From Coccinella septempunctata (Eukaryota; Arthropoda; Insecta; Coleoptera; Coccinellidae), in NCBI RefSeq assembly GCF_907165205.1, contig NC_058189.1, positions 69,835,815-69,899,814 on the forward strand: a stretch of 64,000 bases of DNA, written 5' to 3'. The notes under the pieces are model-generated. The model saw nothing but the letters and a program-made list of their open reading frames with translations, ran no database searches and had not been told where the DNA came from. Position numbers and translations under genes: made by a program. Below, piece by piece: positions 22,201-32,841 of the stretch. Position 1 is the first letter of the stretch. Each line of letters begins with the position of its first letter.

Positions 22201-22226
22201 CAATTCAATTCAATTCAATTCAATGC
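22201..22226 (-). repeat. LINE 3' tail, ATTGA repeats
   Basis: About five ATTGA units (TCAAT on the plus strand) directly follow AATAAAGAAGC of the 3' UTR. Short repeat tails of this type, in place of poly(A), are typical of CR1-group LINEs. Confidence 0.75.
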
Positions 22227-22302
22227 TTCTTTATTTCAAATTAAATTACATTTTTATACAATAAAAACAAATATGAAATGAAATGACGTCAAAATTAATA
22301 TT

Positions 22303-25233
22303 CTATCTGTTTCCATCAGTTTTATAACTCATATACTCTTCTATACTGTAGGGTTCAAGATTTATTAAGAACTGCTTCAACATCTGCCTAAATTGTTTTT
22401 CGACTGTGGCATTCTTGATCTTGTCATCCAGCTTATTGAAGAGTTTAATACCCATGTAGTACGGGCTTTTTTCGTAGAGTGTCAAGCGATGGATAGGGTA
22501 TAAAATGTCGTCCTTACGCGTATTGTAGCAATGATTTGACCGAGGAAATACTTGACTATTCTTATATACGAAAACAAGGATTTCAAATATATACAATGCA
22601 TACATTGTGAGCATTCTCTTCGATCTAAAGACTCCTCTACATGATTGTAAATAGGACATGTTGAATATAACTCTTATGACACGTTTCTGCGTAACAAAAA
22701 TATCTTGCATGGCAGAACTAGATCCCCAAAACATTATACCATATCGGGCTCTTCCTTGGAAATTAGCAAAATACAGTGTTCTCCTGGCCGTGTCATTAAG
22801 ATATTTTGACACAATTCTTATGCAATAGCAGATGTTGTTCAGTTTCTTATTCAGGGAATCGATTTGATGAGACCAGTCCAACTGCTCATCCACATAAATA
22901 CCTAGGAACTTCGAGACACTTTTTATTTCGAGCTGTGTATTTTCAACGGTAATCATTTCAGGTATTTCTATTTTGTTCTGCTTAGTCCTAAAGATAACGA
23001 CAGTTGTTTTATCCTTGTTGATACATAATTTATTTTTCCTGAACCACTCCACCAAGGCACCGAAAACGAAATCAGTTTTTTCAACAAGGCATCGAATATT
23101 TGGTCCTTGCACTGCTACACTGGTGTCATCTGCGAACTGTGTTAAGCTGGAATCTTGTTGGTCTATCACAGGATCCATGAATCGAGTCAAGCTGTTCAAA
23201 TGGTCCATTATAAGGCTCAAGTCATTCACATATATGAGAAACAAGAGTGCACCCAATATGCTGCCTTGAACAACTCCAACCATGTTCTCAAGAATGTCTG
23301 ATTTAGTCATTGTACCTCCTTGCAGGATAACCACTCTTTGGGTCCTATTTTTCAAATATGATTCAAACCATTTTAATGCCCATCCTCTTATTCCATATTT
23401 TTCGAGTTTCTTTAGGAGAATGTTCCTGTCTAAACAATCAAAGGCCTTCGACAAGTCCAAGAATATGCCCATGCCCATACTGCCCTTCTCTAAATATTTC
23501 AGGATTGCTTGTGTGAGCTGAAAAATAGCACTTTGTGTTGATTTGTTAGTCAGGTAACCATGTTGACTTTCGGTAATTATGTTGCATTCTGTTAGGAATT
23601 TGGTCACTCTAACATACACCACTTGTTCGAATAGCTTTGAGAACCCCGAGAGTAAGCCTATTGGTCTATAATTATCGAAGCAGTTTTTATCCCCTTTGCC
23701 TTTGTACACTGGCCGAATTGCTGCTAGCTTTAGAGTGTCTGGAAATATTCCTTCTTTGAGAGAGTTATTCACGATGTGACAAAAAATCTCAGTAATTGCT
23801 GGCAATATTTCACGAATAAGAGAAGTTGGGATTTCATCTTCACCTGAACTATGCTTGTTTTTTAACTTTTTATTCAGTGCTATTAGTTCTTCTTCTGTAA
23901 CTGGCTCCAATACTATTGATCTATCGTTTTCGAATTTGAAAGTATATTCTTTTCCTTCTTCACTAGTTTTCATCAAGTCTGGGATAATGTCGATTAGATA
24001 TTTATTGTAGGCATTTGCTACCTCATTTGTATTTCCATCGATAAAGCATTCACTTGATTTTTTCGTCTTGCCAGTAATTTCCTTGTAAATAGTCCACATA
24101 CACTTATTCTTATCGTCAGAGTTATTTATTCTATTTTCATAATTTTCCGATCTGGCCCTTACTAATAATTTTTCATATTCTTTTTTTTCTGCACAATACA
24201 AATCTTTATAATGTCCATTTAATTGTTTCAAAAATAGGAGATTATCTAATTTAATTTTCTTCTGTTGGATCGCTTCATTTGTCTCATATAGTTTTTGCCT
24301 AGATTTATAGCCTTGATTGAATAATTTTTTCGGGAATTTTTGATTAAATATAGTCATAAAGATTTTCATGAAAATATGCCATTGTTTATTCACATTCTCA
24401 TTATCTACCTCGTAAATTTCATTCCAGTTTTGTTCTTTTAAGTCATCAAAGAATTCATTTTTACTCATCACATCAAAAAATCTTTTATAATATGGGGAAT
24501 TCCTTGTCTGTAAATCTAAACTGAGTACAATTTTTTGAGCTGTATGGTCTGAAATTGTCGTAAACAATACTGAACTTGAGATGCACTGATCAGGTAAATT
24601 TGTAAAAATGTTATCGATACATGATTTTGAGGTAGGTGTTATTCTGGTGTTTTCAAAAATTGATGGATACAAATTGAAAGACGCTAATACAGCCAGAAGT
24701 TGTGATCCAAAATTATTATGTTCGAGCAGCTCAACGTTAAAATCTCCCAATACAAATACCTTCTTGTTCTCTGATATGATCATATGCAGTATCAGCTCTA
24801 GCTTCCCGAGGAAAATTTTGAAATCTCCCTTAGGGGGTCTGTATATTGATATTATAATAATATTTTCTTTCTTGAGTTTACATTCAATACTAGCGCATTC
24901 AAATATGCTCTCCGATGAAAGCATTTCAATTTTTTTTCTTTTTTTATATTCCAATTTTTCAGACAAATATATAGCTGTACCCCCATAACCATTCCTCCTA
25001 CAAAAGCTAGCAGCTAGTTTGAAGTTTTCAACATTGAAACATTTCAATTGTTCTTGTGTTTTCCAATGTTCTGAGATACATAGACATTTACAATCATCGT
25101 TACTTTCTAGTAGAGCATTTACTAAGTCTATACTATTACCCACGGATTGTACATTTTGGTGTATAATACTAAAGTTTCCACAGTTGTCACTTACTTGATT
25201 TTGTTTAGTTGTCCCTGGATTCGATTCTTTCAT
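22303..25233 (-). CDS. LINE ORF2: endonuclease and reverse transcriptase (976 aa)
   Basis: Encodes the enzyme that nicks the target and copies LINE RNA into it. The N-terminal endonuclease/exonuclease/phosphatase domain (about residues 20-235) shows IIHQN (N27), SEHW (E55), YRPP, GDFN (D164, N166) and SDH (D229, H230). The reverse transcriptase (about 500-790) shows RPVYKG, NYRPIGLLS, FLDLSKAFD (D593), GVVQGSILG and FADDTSV (D702, D703), then SKFLGIYVDEQLDW. All catalytic residues I can check are present and no frame break occurs. A short stretch before FADD (about 675-698) looks like extra residues with a repeated SLT-F pattern. The start overlaps the ORF1 stop as ATGA. There is no RNase H domain. 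Length fits CR1-group ORF2. Confidence 0.9.
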   Translation of the reverse strand: MKESNPGTTKQNQVSDNCGNFSIIHQNVQSVGNSIDLVNALLESNDDCKCLCISEHWKTQEQLKCFNVENFKLAASFCRRNGYGGTAIYLSEKLEYKKRKKIEMLSSESIFECASIECKLKKENIIIISIYRPPKGDFKIFLGKLELILHMIISENKKVFVLGDFNVELLEHNNFGSQLLAVLASFNLYPSIFENTRITPTSKSCIDNIFTNLPDQCISSSVLFTTISDHTAQKIVLSLDLQTRNSPYYKRFFDVMSKNEFFDDLKEQNWNEIYEVDNENVNKQWHIFMKIFMTIFNQKFPKKLFNQGYKSRQKLYETNEAIQQKKIKLDNLLFLKQLNGHYKDLYCAEKKEYEKLLVRARSENYENRINNSDDKNKCMWTIYKEITGKTKKSSECFIDGNTNEVANAYNKYLIDIIPDLMKTSEEGKEYTFKFENDRSIVLEPVTEEELIALNKKLKNKHSSGEDEIPTSLIREILPAITEIFCHIVNNSLKEGIFPDTLKLAAIRPVYKGKGDKNCFDNYRPIGLLSGFSKLFEQVVYVRVTKFLTECNIITESQHGYLTNKSTQSAIFQLTQAILKYLEKGSMGMGIFLDLSKAFDCLDRNILLKKLEKYGIRGWALKWFESYLKNRTQRVVILQGGTMTKSDILENMVGVVQGSILGALLFLIYVNDLSLIMDHLNSLTRFMDPVIDQQDSSLTQFADDTSVAVQGPNIRCLVEKTDFVFGALVEWFRKNKLCINKDKTTVVIFRTKQNKIEIPEMITVENTQLEIKSVSKFLGIYVDEQLDWSHQIDSLNKKLNNICYCIRIVSKYLNDTARRTLYFANFQGRARYGIMFWGSSSAMQDIFVTQKRVIRVIFNMSYLQSCRGVFRSKRMLTMYALYIFEILVFVYKNSQVFPRSNHCYNTRKDDILYPIHRLTLYEKSPYYMGIKLFNKLDDKIKNATVEKQFRQMLKQFLINLEPYSIEEYMSYKTDGNR

Positions 25234-26765
25234 AAAAAATCAGTTTGCTCATCACCATCACCATTGAAGTTGATATATTGGCGTTGCTTTTCCCTTCTTT
25301 GTATATAGGCTGGACATTTCTGATCTCTTGCAGAGTGTCTCCTATCTTTAATACCCAAACGTTTGCAATTTGGACAGTTTAATGGATCTTTATTGGTGCA
25401 CTCCTTCGATTCATGTCTACCACTACATTTGTGACAGCATGGCTCTGCTCGACAATGTTTGGCTATATGCCCGAAGTTACTACATCTAAAACACATTGCT
25501 ATATCCACAAATTCTTGAACATACAATTTAGTGAGGTCAAAGTGTAACGATTCGTTTTTAATCAGCCATTTAAAAACCTGCGGAGATGTTTCAAATATCC
25601 AGTTTTCTTTCATATTATTCCTACATACCTTTTTTGCGATGAATTTGAGGCTATTTTCCACCTGTGGGCCAAAAATTTCTGTCATCTGCGGATTATCTTC
25701 TATCAGCTCCTTCCTGAAGATATCTTCTTGATAGCCTTTCTTGATTCCCGTTATCATAATCATTGGATCCTTGTTTTGTATGTTCTTTGTCTGAAGACTG
25801 CCTTGTTTTTTCAAAATTTCCTGAATCCGTTTTTGTTGCTCGTCATTATAGCATTCAAATATTACTCCTCCTTTCTGCAAGTGTCTAATATTTTTTAGAG
25901 TTTCATTTTTGCCCAATTCTTTAAATTTTAGCTTGACATTTTTTACGATGTCGCAAGTTTCTTCTCTATTATTTGAATTTATCAATATTTCATATTTATT
26001 TTCCTTTTCCGGAGTTTTCCATTTTTGAGTTTTAGTTGTTTCCGTATTTTTCCTTGTAGTGAGTATCGAACTGTAAGTCTTGATTTGTGAATGATTTTCC
26101 TGGTATACTTCTCTGTCAATCTCTGTATCTCTATTAATTTCGTCGGGCTTGAGGATATTACTTTTAGGATGATTTTCTTTGCGGTTTTCTGTTTCGAGTT
26201 TTCCAAATCTATAAACAAGTTTAGTCACTTTTTCGTGGAGTTTGAAAACTGCCTTCCTTAATTGTTCTTGATCCGTCTTTTCAAGTTTTTCTTTCTCCGA
26301 AAAATCATTTAGATTTCTTAGCGCATCAAGTATAGTCTCTATTATATTCTCCGTATTTTCCGAATCTCTACTGACTAATGGTAGGTTCATATCTATTTTT
26401 CCTATGGATGGTCCAGATATTGCTATGTGTCCATCTCCTGTTCTCTTGACTTCAGGTGGAGTACGCATTACGGTCTTCTTTGGTGTGAAAACTTCGTTAT
26501 ATTCATCCTGTTGTTGTTCCTTTAAGTTTTGAACCTGCCCTCGTACATTATGTTCATTGATAACTTCTTCATTCATAATATCGCTCACGTTATCAGAGGT
26601 GGTTCCAGCTGTTTTCACTTCCTTCGAGATAATGGTGTTGTTTACCTCCGGGAGAACTGAATCGGTTCTAGATTTCCCTGACAAATTCCTAGTTATTGGA
26701 CCACTATTTGCCTTTATTTGTTTCTTCCTTGCGTTAATCTTTTCGTTCTCGTTTTTCTCCGACAT
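25230..26765 (-). CDS. LINE ORF1: gag-like zinc-knuckle RNA-binding protein (511 aa)
   Basis: Likely coats the LINE RNA and forms the particle used for retrotransposition. The N-terminal half is charged and low in complexity, rich in K, E and N. A helical segment near residues 150-210 might mediate self-association. The C-terminal quarter holds a cluster of cysteine knuckles: CFRCSNFGHIAKHC (CX2CX4HX4C), CHKCSGRHESKEC (CX2CX3HX4C) and a third CPNC...H...C. This is the usual arrangement in Jockey/I/CR1 ORF1 proteins. The frame begins at ATG 26765 and ends inside the ORF2 start codon (ATGA, 25233-25230), so ORF2 is probably made by termination-reinitiation on the same RNA. Confidence 0.85.
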   Translation of the reverse strand: MSEKNENEKINARKKQIKANSGPITRNLSGKSRTDSVLPEVNNTIISKEVKTAGTTSDNVSDIMNEEVINEHNVRGQVQNLKEQQQDEYNEVFTPKKTVMRTPPEVKRTGDGHIAISGPSIGKIDMNLPLVSRDSENTENIIETILDALRNLNDFSEKEKLEKTDQEQLRKAVFKLHEKVTKLVYRFGKLETENRKENHPKSNILKPDEINRDTEIDREVYQENHSQIKTYSSILTTRKNTETTKTQKWKTPEKENKYEILINSNNREETCDIVKNVKLKFKELGKNETLKNIRHLQKGGVIFECYNDEQQKRIQEILKKQGSLQTKNIQNKDPMIMITGIKKGYQEDIFRKELIEDNPQMTEIFGPQVENSLKFIAKKVCRNNMKENWIFETSPQVFKWLIKNESLHFDLTKLYVQEFVDIAMCFRCSNFGHIAKHCRAEPCCHKCSGRHESKECTNKDPLNCPNCKRLGIKDRRHSARDQKCPAYIQRREKQRQYINFNGDGDEQTDFL

Positions 26766-27123
26766 AATATAAAATTATTCCGAATTTTCTTAAACAAAAT
26801 ACACTGTTATAAACTCGAATCTTCGGGATCGAACGAGTACGGTGTGCATTCGGTTCGCGAGAACTTCTTTGTCTTTGTCGGAGATTCAACTCGAGTCCTT
26901 TCCGAAGCATAGAGAACAACGAACAATGGCGGAGGTCTGTCAGTCGGATAGAAAATGGAGTTCGATTGACTTGACTGTCAAAGTGACAGTATGTGGCATC
27001 AGTTGGTGAGGAAAGTCGAATGAATCTTCGACGTCGACTTCATGACGAAATAAAAAAAAAATTAAAAATGTAGGAAGAGAATTCAGTGCTATATGAAAAA
27101 CATCGGAGACAAAATCGGAACTA
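26766..27123 (-). promoter_or_regulatory. LINE 5' leader and flank
   Basis: Sequence upstream of ORF1 on the minus strand. LINEs of this group carry an internal promoter here, but I cannot point to defined motifs. The true 5' end is uncertain (about 27016). The remainder up to the Tc1-like element at 27124 is flank. Confidence 0.4.
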
Positions 27124-28552
27124 CACTGCGAAAAAAAATTAACGCACATTATGGAAATCTCAAATTTATTCTACAACTGAAGGTGTTCTCAATGATAATT
27201 ATTTTTATCAGAATTATGCATGCATAAGTTATCCACTTTCAACGGTTTTCTTCAATACAGATGTTTTTTCCCAGCAGGAATAAAAAAATATGATATAATC
27301 AGATTTTGAATGTATTGGCTCCATTCTAAAATCAGTTGTTCTCGATCAATTCTAGTGATCCATAGTTTTTCTTTCGTTTGATTTTCTACACTCGATCGCT
27401 ATGCAACGCGAAACACGCAATTTGACCCAAGAGGAATGTGCCCAAGCGGTAGTTTTGCGAGAAGAAGGGTGGACATACACAAGAATTGCAGAAAGGTTTG
27501 GAGTTTCCCATACAAATGTAACCAGAATGTTGCAGCGATTCAAGGAGACAGGTTTGAATGTCCGAAGACCAGGGCAGGGTAGACCACGGGTAACAACTGC
27601 CATTCAAGAACGGTACTTGAGAGTTTCTTCGTTGAGACAACGGTTTGCAACCGCTCGCCTCCTTCAAATTCAGCTTGAGCAAACTCATGAGGTGCAAATT
27701 AGCACTCAGACAATAAGAAATCGCCTCAGAGAATATGATTTAAGGACTCTTGTCGCGGCAAGAGGCCCAGCTCTTACCCCAGCCCATCGAAGGGCGCGTT
27801 TGGATTTTGCGAGAGAGCATATCCATTGGGAAGAGGCCGATTGGGAAAGAGTCTCTTCACAGATGAGTCTAGATTCTGCCTCTACCATTGTGATCGACGT
27901 TCCCTTGTATACAGACGTCCACATGAAAGATATGCTTAGTGCAATTTCCTGAATACTACTGGTTTCGGGGGAGGATCGATTATGGTATGGGGTGGAATAT
28001 CTTTGACTGCTCGCACAGACCTAGTGGTCGTTGATAATGGAGCTATGAATGCTGATAAGTGTATAAAGAACATTCTTGAAGAGCATGTAGTGCCATTTGC
28101 CCCATACATTGGTGAAAATTTCATTTTTATGGACGATAATGCCAGACCCCATCGTGCGCGCATCGTTCAAGTACCTTAAAGAGGTTGAAGTCTCTCGAAT
28201 GGAATGGCCAGCAAGAAGTCCAGATCTCAATTCGATTGAGCAGGTTTGGGAAGGAACATTTCAAGATCACTCATTTTGAGTGTGAACCGTCGTTGTCGAG
28301 CTGTAATTAACGCAAGGGGTGGAAATACCAAGTATTAAATCACTTATAGGCATTTCAGTATTTTGAAAATTGTTCATTTCTCTTCTTCCACATAAGATTC
28401 GTTGAAATTCTGAATTTTTCTTCCATTTAATATGTCTTGTTTCGTTCAAAACCTTCCCTAGAGAACATAAAAAATAAGTAATAAACTCTATGTAGAGTTG
28501 ACTTTCATTAAAATTGAGATTTTCAGAATGTGCGTTAATTTTTTGCGCAGTG
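27124..28552 (+). mobile_element. Tc1-like element copy B, internally deleted
   Basis: Starts after TA with CACTGCGAAAAAAAATTAA and ends TTTTGCGCAGTG. The transposase begins at ATG 27401 and keeps the helix-turn-helix and RPGQGRPR linker. A missing T near 27851 shifts the frame just before the first catalytic Asp. A 2-base loss near 28171 adds a second shift. About 100 bp are missing after EQVW (junction near 28248), where TGGGA occurs at both ends of the lost segment. The element cannot make an active transposase, but its termini look usable. Confidence 0.85.
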
Positions 28553-28641
28553 TTTTTATAGGAGTTGAGGAATTTTTCTTGAATTTAAATTGATCTTGGC
28601 GATCCATTTCAGAAAAACTTATTTGAAATTCTATACGAATA

Positions 28642-28889
28642 CCCCCGGGTTTCATAACACTTGATCGGGGAATCAACGCTTGATTGACTAATAGACGTCA
28701 ATTTGTTTTCAATCGATAATTCAGTCATGATCATTCAGAAAATTATTCTAGAATCAAATAATGATGTTCATACGTCCATTGAATTATTCCCAAATGCTAC
28801 TTCTTCAATATATTCAGAAATGAAAAGGTTTCAGTGATTTTGTTTTAGACATCGTTGATCGGACAATCAAAGTTTCATGAAACCCGCTG
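28642..28889. mobile_element. MITE-T (GGGTTTCAT termini), copy 1
   Basis: Imperfect inverted termini: CGGGTTTCATAACACTTGAT on the left, and the complement of ATCAAAGTTTCATGAAACCC on the right. TA flanks both sides (28640-28641 and 28890-28891). A second, inverted copy lies at 53228-53492. No coding sequence. Confidence 0.7.
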
Positions 28890-30257
28890 TAAAAGTGAAA
28901 TACTTTTAGTAGTGCATACCTTTGCATTATTCCGTTGATTTTTCGAGTAAAAAAACTCTCTGCTTCACAATCTACCATTTTCCCAAGACAGGTTTGCTCG
29001 ATTGACGGAACGGCTTCAAGAGATTAGATCCTCCACCAGCTAGAATCCAATAAAAGCGCCATATGCCCTCCAACAGATAGAGATACGTCTATTTCTATCC
29101 GTTTTATCTGAGTAACTAATTTGGGAATTTTATTTTCGATACCTTCGTACAAATAACTTCCGACAGGGTCTCTCTTTCGGACAGAACGAATTGTGTTGGA
29201 TGCAGGGGAACAGAAAACCGTGAAGATGTCATGACTTGATGACAAGTTTCGGCATTTGTTAATTAGACGTTAGGTTGTTCGATGCTCGCGATGTCACTTC
29301 TTCATGAAAAATCTATGGATAGTGACCAAGGCTGATCCTTGGACTTGGAGAAGAAAGATCACTCAAAAATCAGACCTATTTTGACGATTTTTATGAATAT
29401 AATACTGTACTTTTTTAAATTCTATACCACTCGCGTCCTAAGTTGAAAATTTTCGTGTTTTTTTTTCAGAGAAATCCAATTTCCTTCCGAAGTATGGTTG
29501 TGTAGTGTTTTTCAGGTTGAAATAATAAGATTCCAAGGAAATTATGCATTCACAGTAACAAAAATAAAAAATTTCAAAATATTCTGAAAATTTCAAAAAT
29601 TCAAAGTTTTCTTCAGGTGCATAAATGACATGGCATCTTCTCTGCTCTGCTTCAATATCATGAACTTTTCCGGAGCAGTTTATCAACTAGATTCATTCGT
29701 GCGATTTGAGACCTCGCAATAAAAATAAGGAAAGAAAAAACCCACATAGTGCGCCTTCAGTTCACTAGCCTAAGCTTCATTGACAGTTGCATGGTTTACG
29801 AGTGGTAAACTCCAATTTAAGTGCTGCAACGAAACTTTTTACCGTTCGTTATTAGTGCTCATTGTTCCTATACGAAATTCTATTAATAAAGCCGCCACAC
29901 GATTGTTTATTCGAATGTTATTTATTGTCCTATTGTTGGTGATTTTACCACTTTTCTTTGTGCCCATCGATCGGTGGTTTTCTATTGCCAGAACCGCAGA
30001 ACGTTTTGCATATTAATTAAATTGAAAGCCTCCCACCTGGTACATTGTTAACAGCTGCATATCGTGTAATAGGTGCCAATTTAAGATTATTTTTTCATTC
30101 GTTTCCGTTATTGGTTATTGCTCGTCTATTGTGCGATGAATGGATGAATTACATCTGTCATAAAAGATAATTATTGCGATGGAGTCTGTATTGAAGGAAT
30201 AACGGTAACACATAGTCTTGCAGCAAAAATGTCTTATCTTCGATAAATTTTTATTTA
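28890..30257. other. unique stretch, no gene recognised
   Basis: The largest frames are 82 (29438-29686, minus) and 78 codons (29780-30016, plus). The latter includes a hydrophobic run but has no family match. Confidence 0.4.
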
Positions 30258-31152
30258 TACTCCATTCACTTATATTTTAGCACTCGGTTGGCCATGGAAA
30301 TTTGACACATTTCAATCTGTATAGTACGAAAATGTGGGGTTATGAAGGTTGTCAAAACATTTTTGGGTTTTAAATCAACGCTTTGTTGCCCGTTCTACGT
30401 AAAAGCTTCTGTTATTACGTATTTTATAACAATGTCGAATCTCTTCGGAAAATATGTGAGGAACATAATTGAAGTTACACAAACTTATTGAAGGCATACC
30501 CAATCCAGTTATTTGCATGGAAAATACAAGAGATCATTATAATATCATAATATGCACTAGCTTGAGGAGAGTTAATGTTCGTTATCTTCTTTGGATAAAG
30601 TTTGAATACGTTACATTAGTTGTAGATTTCAAAAATATTAACCCGAAGAAGTCAAACTTATTCTACGATAACATTCATCGAAAATCCTGTAGTAAACTTT
30701 TCGCATTAATTCACTCAAACATAAAATTTTCAAATGCCACCACTTTTTTGGGACGCCCAATAGAAGGAAATTCTTTGTAATCCTCTTCATTCACAATCTT
30801 TCTGATTATGGAAATATTCAGCTGAAATATAAGTCGTTTAGATTCAGATGAAACATTATATAAATTCTTACATTGAATATGTTCGCTACCGTCTGACGTA
30901 TTGTGGATTTTAGAATATCAGGGTATAATTATTTGAATGAGCTGACCTGCATTCTAAATAGCACTTCCTGTAACCCTGCTCTTTTTTCAATACTTTCGTC
31001 ATTTTGGTAATAAAAATTGATATTAGTTGTGGCAACGGCGTTATGACATTAACGACATTTCATGAGTGCCAACCTTACTCCGTTCTAGTTACAAAAACTT
31101 GAGAAAATTATTTCATGGCCAACCGACAGCTAAAATAAATTTGAATGGAGTA
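30258..31152 (-). mobile_element. TIR39 derivative, copy 2 (internally deleted)
   Basis: Same 39-bp termini as 10418-11637 with TA on both sides (30256-30257 and 31153-31154). About 300 bp of interior is missing: the sequence jumps from AACCCGAAG to the TTATTCTACG block near 30650. The split HTH relic (about 30770-30910, minus) keeps the intron and reading frame. It suggests mobilisation in trans of internally deleted copies. Confidence 0.75.
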
Positions 31153-32290
31153 TAGTAGCCTGGGTCACATAAATATGTATGTGTCGAGTTTTTTTTTAAT
31201 TATGTACATCTGAGGATTCTGTATTAATTTCGCCAATTGCTTTTTCATCTGCATGGTGGAAGCAGACGAATACAAACAAAACGTCTACGAATTTATTTAT
31301 GGTTTTACACCCATATATCCCCATTAAAACTAATGCAGTCGGACAATAAGCAATTCGCAGAATGTGGGGTTGCTTATTAATTTGCTCTTTGCATCGTTGG
31401 AACCGAACCGAGCGTCTGCAAAAAGAGAGGATTTGAGGTTATACTCGGGACAGCATTTTATTGACGATTTCGCATTCAATTAACCGATTCATTGCGAGAT
31501 AAATTGCAATCTGGTTTTATTGAGATAGATGGGTGGCCCATTTTAAAATTGACCTATTCGGGCATTTTTCTACAACGAATACCGAATATTTAAATTTGTG
31601 CGTTCTTTTTATTCTCTGTATAAGAAGGGAACTGACAGTTTAATCTGCAAAGGAAGACGTTGCTTCTCACGATTATTCGAGGAAAGGCTGATGACAATCA
31701 TTAAGTCCATTTTCGAGTCGTTTTAAGCAGATTTCACCGTTAAAAGCCTCAGGTTAACAGTTAACAAAGATCCATTCATAAAAAGACTGGGCCATATCGT
31801 GTCTTAATAATCGATATCAAAATTCAATTAAATATCTATGAGTCATTTGTGTGTTTAGTGAATCAGTAAACTTCCTAACTGTACCTTAATGTTGCTGTTT
31901 TGATCGCTTAAGTTCATGATTCACCTTTCCACACGTCGTTATGTTTTATTTAACCGTTTTTATCTTTTATTTGCATTTCAATAATGATTTCGGAATAGCT
32001 CTCTGACTTCACCTTTATAGTTGCGTTTGTTCTGTTGATAATTCATTCGAAATATCATTTCGATGCAACACAATGCTCTTGTCAACTCCTGCACCTGTCA
32101 TTCTTGGTTTTCTCCTGCAGCTTTATCCCGATTTTTGAGTTTTGCACTTCTTGAGGAAATTACGCCTAATTCTTCAAAACAGCAACTTCGAGTTGTGAAT
32201 TTCGGAAACTGCAGTGACATTTTCTTCCTAGAGAAATGAGAAAGTAGTAGACTTGTTTTTACCATTAACATCGCATTGACTCACCCTGTA
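31153..32290. other. unique stretch, no gene recognised
   Basis: No open frame above 60 codons and no repeat shared with the rest of the window was noticed. Possibly ancestral intronic DNA. Confidence 0.4.
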
Positions 32291-32841
32291 CAGGGTAAGG
32301 CTTTGTCACGTATAAATATTTCGACAGTAGATTCTTGAGGTCAAAAGAAACACTTTTGCCTTAACCATTTTTTCAGAATCAGCTCGGTTTGGAAGATACA
32401 GGCTGTTGAAAAATCGTAAAAAATGTTTTTTTTAGTTTTATCTCTCAAAAGGTTTTATCGAATGTAATGAATTTCGGAATATAGTTTTTCATTTATTCGA
32501 TGAATCTTCTTCGAACACAAGATGTTAACTACGTCTTCCAGTTTTCTCTTTATGACCATTACGTACCATAAAAATACCAAAAATTCAGAGAACCCAACTC
32601 TTGAAGTATTTGTGAAATTTGTAAAATTGGGTACAAATGCAACTCTGTTTCAAAGATCCACAGATGTGTAGTGTCACAGATTAAGCTGGTTATTCTGAAG
32701 GTAATTCTGTTTTGTCCAGGGATGGCACAGCTCATTATGAAAACTTAAAGTGGTTGTATCTTTTTATCAGGACTGAATCGGAAATTATGGTAGAGGAAAA
32801 AGTGTTTCTTTTGACCTAAAGAGAGTCAAAGACTCACCCTG
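32291..32841 (+). mobile_element. MITE-G, complete copy (551 bp)
   Basis: Terminal inverted repeats of about 60 bp: CAGGGTAAGGCTTTGTCACG and GTAGATTCTTGAGGTCAAAA on the left, with GACTCACCCTG on the right. TA occurs at each side (32289-32290 and 32842-32843). The interior is AT-rich with no coding sequence. One of three nearly complete copies here. Confidence 0.75.

Larger units (their letters stand above)
22201..27016 (-). mobile_element. CR1/Jockey-type LINE, apparently full length
   Basis: On the minus strand it has a 5' leader (about 27016-26766), ORF1 (26765-25230), ORF2 (25233-22303), a short 3' UTR with AATAAA near 22231, and a tail of ATTGA repeats (22201-22226). Both frames are open from start to stop. 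ORF2 lacks RNase H, which fits the CR1/Jockey group. A possible 7-bp target duplication TCGAATG flanks it at about 22194-22200 and 27016-27022. The 5' end is inferred from that duplication only. Confidence 0.8.
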
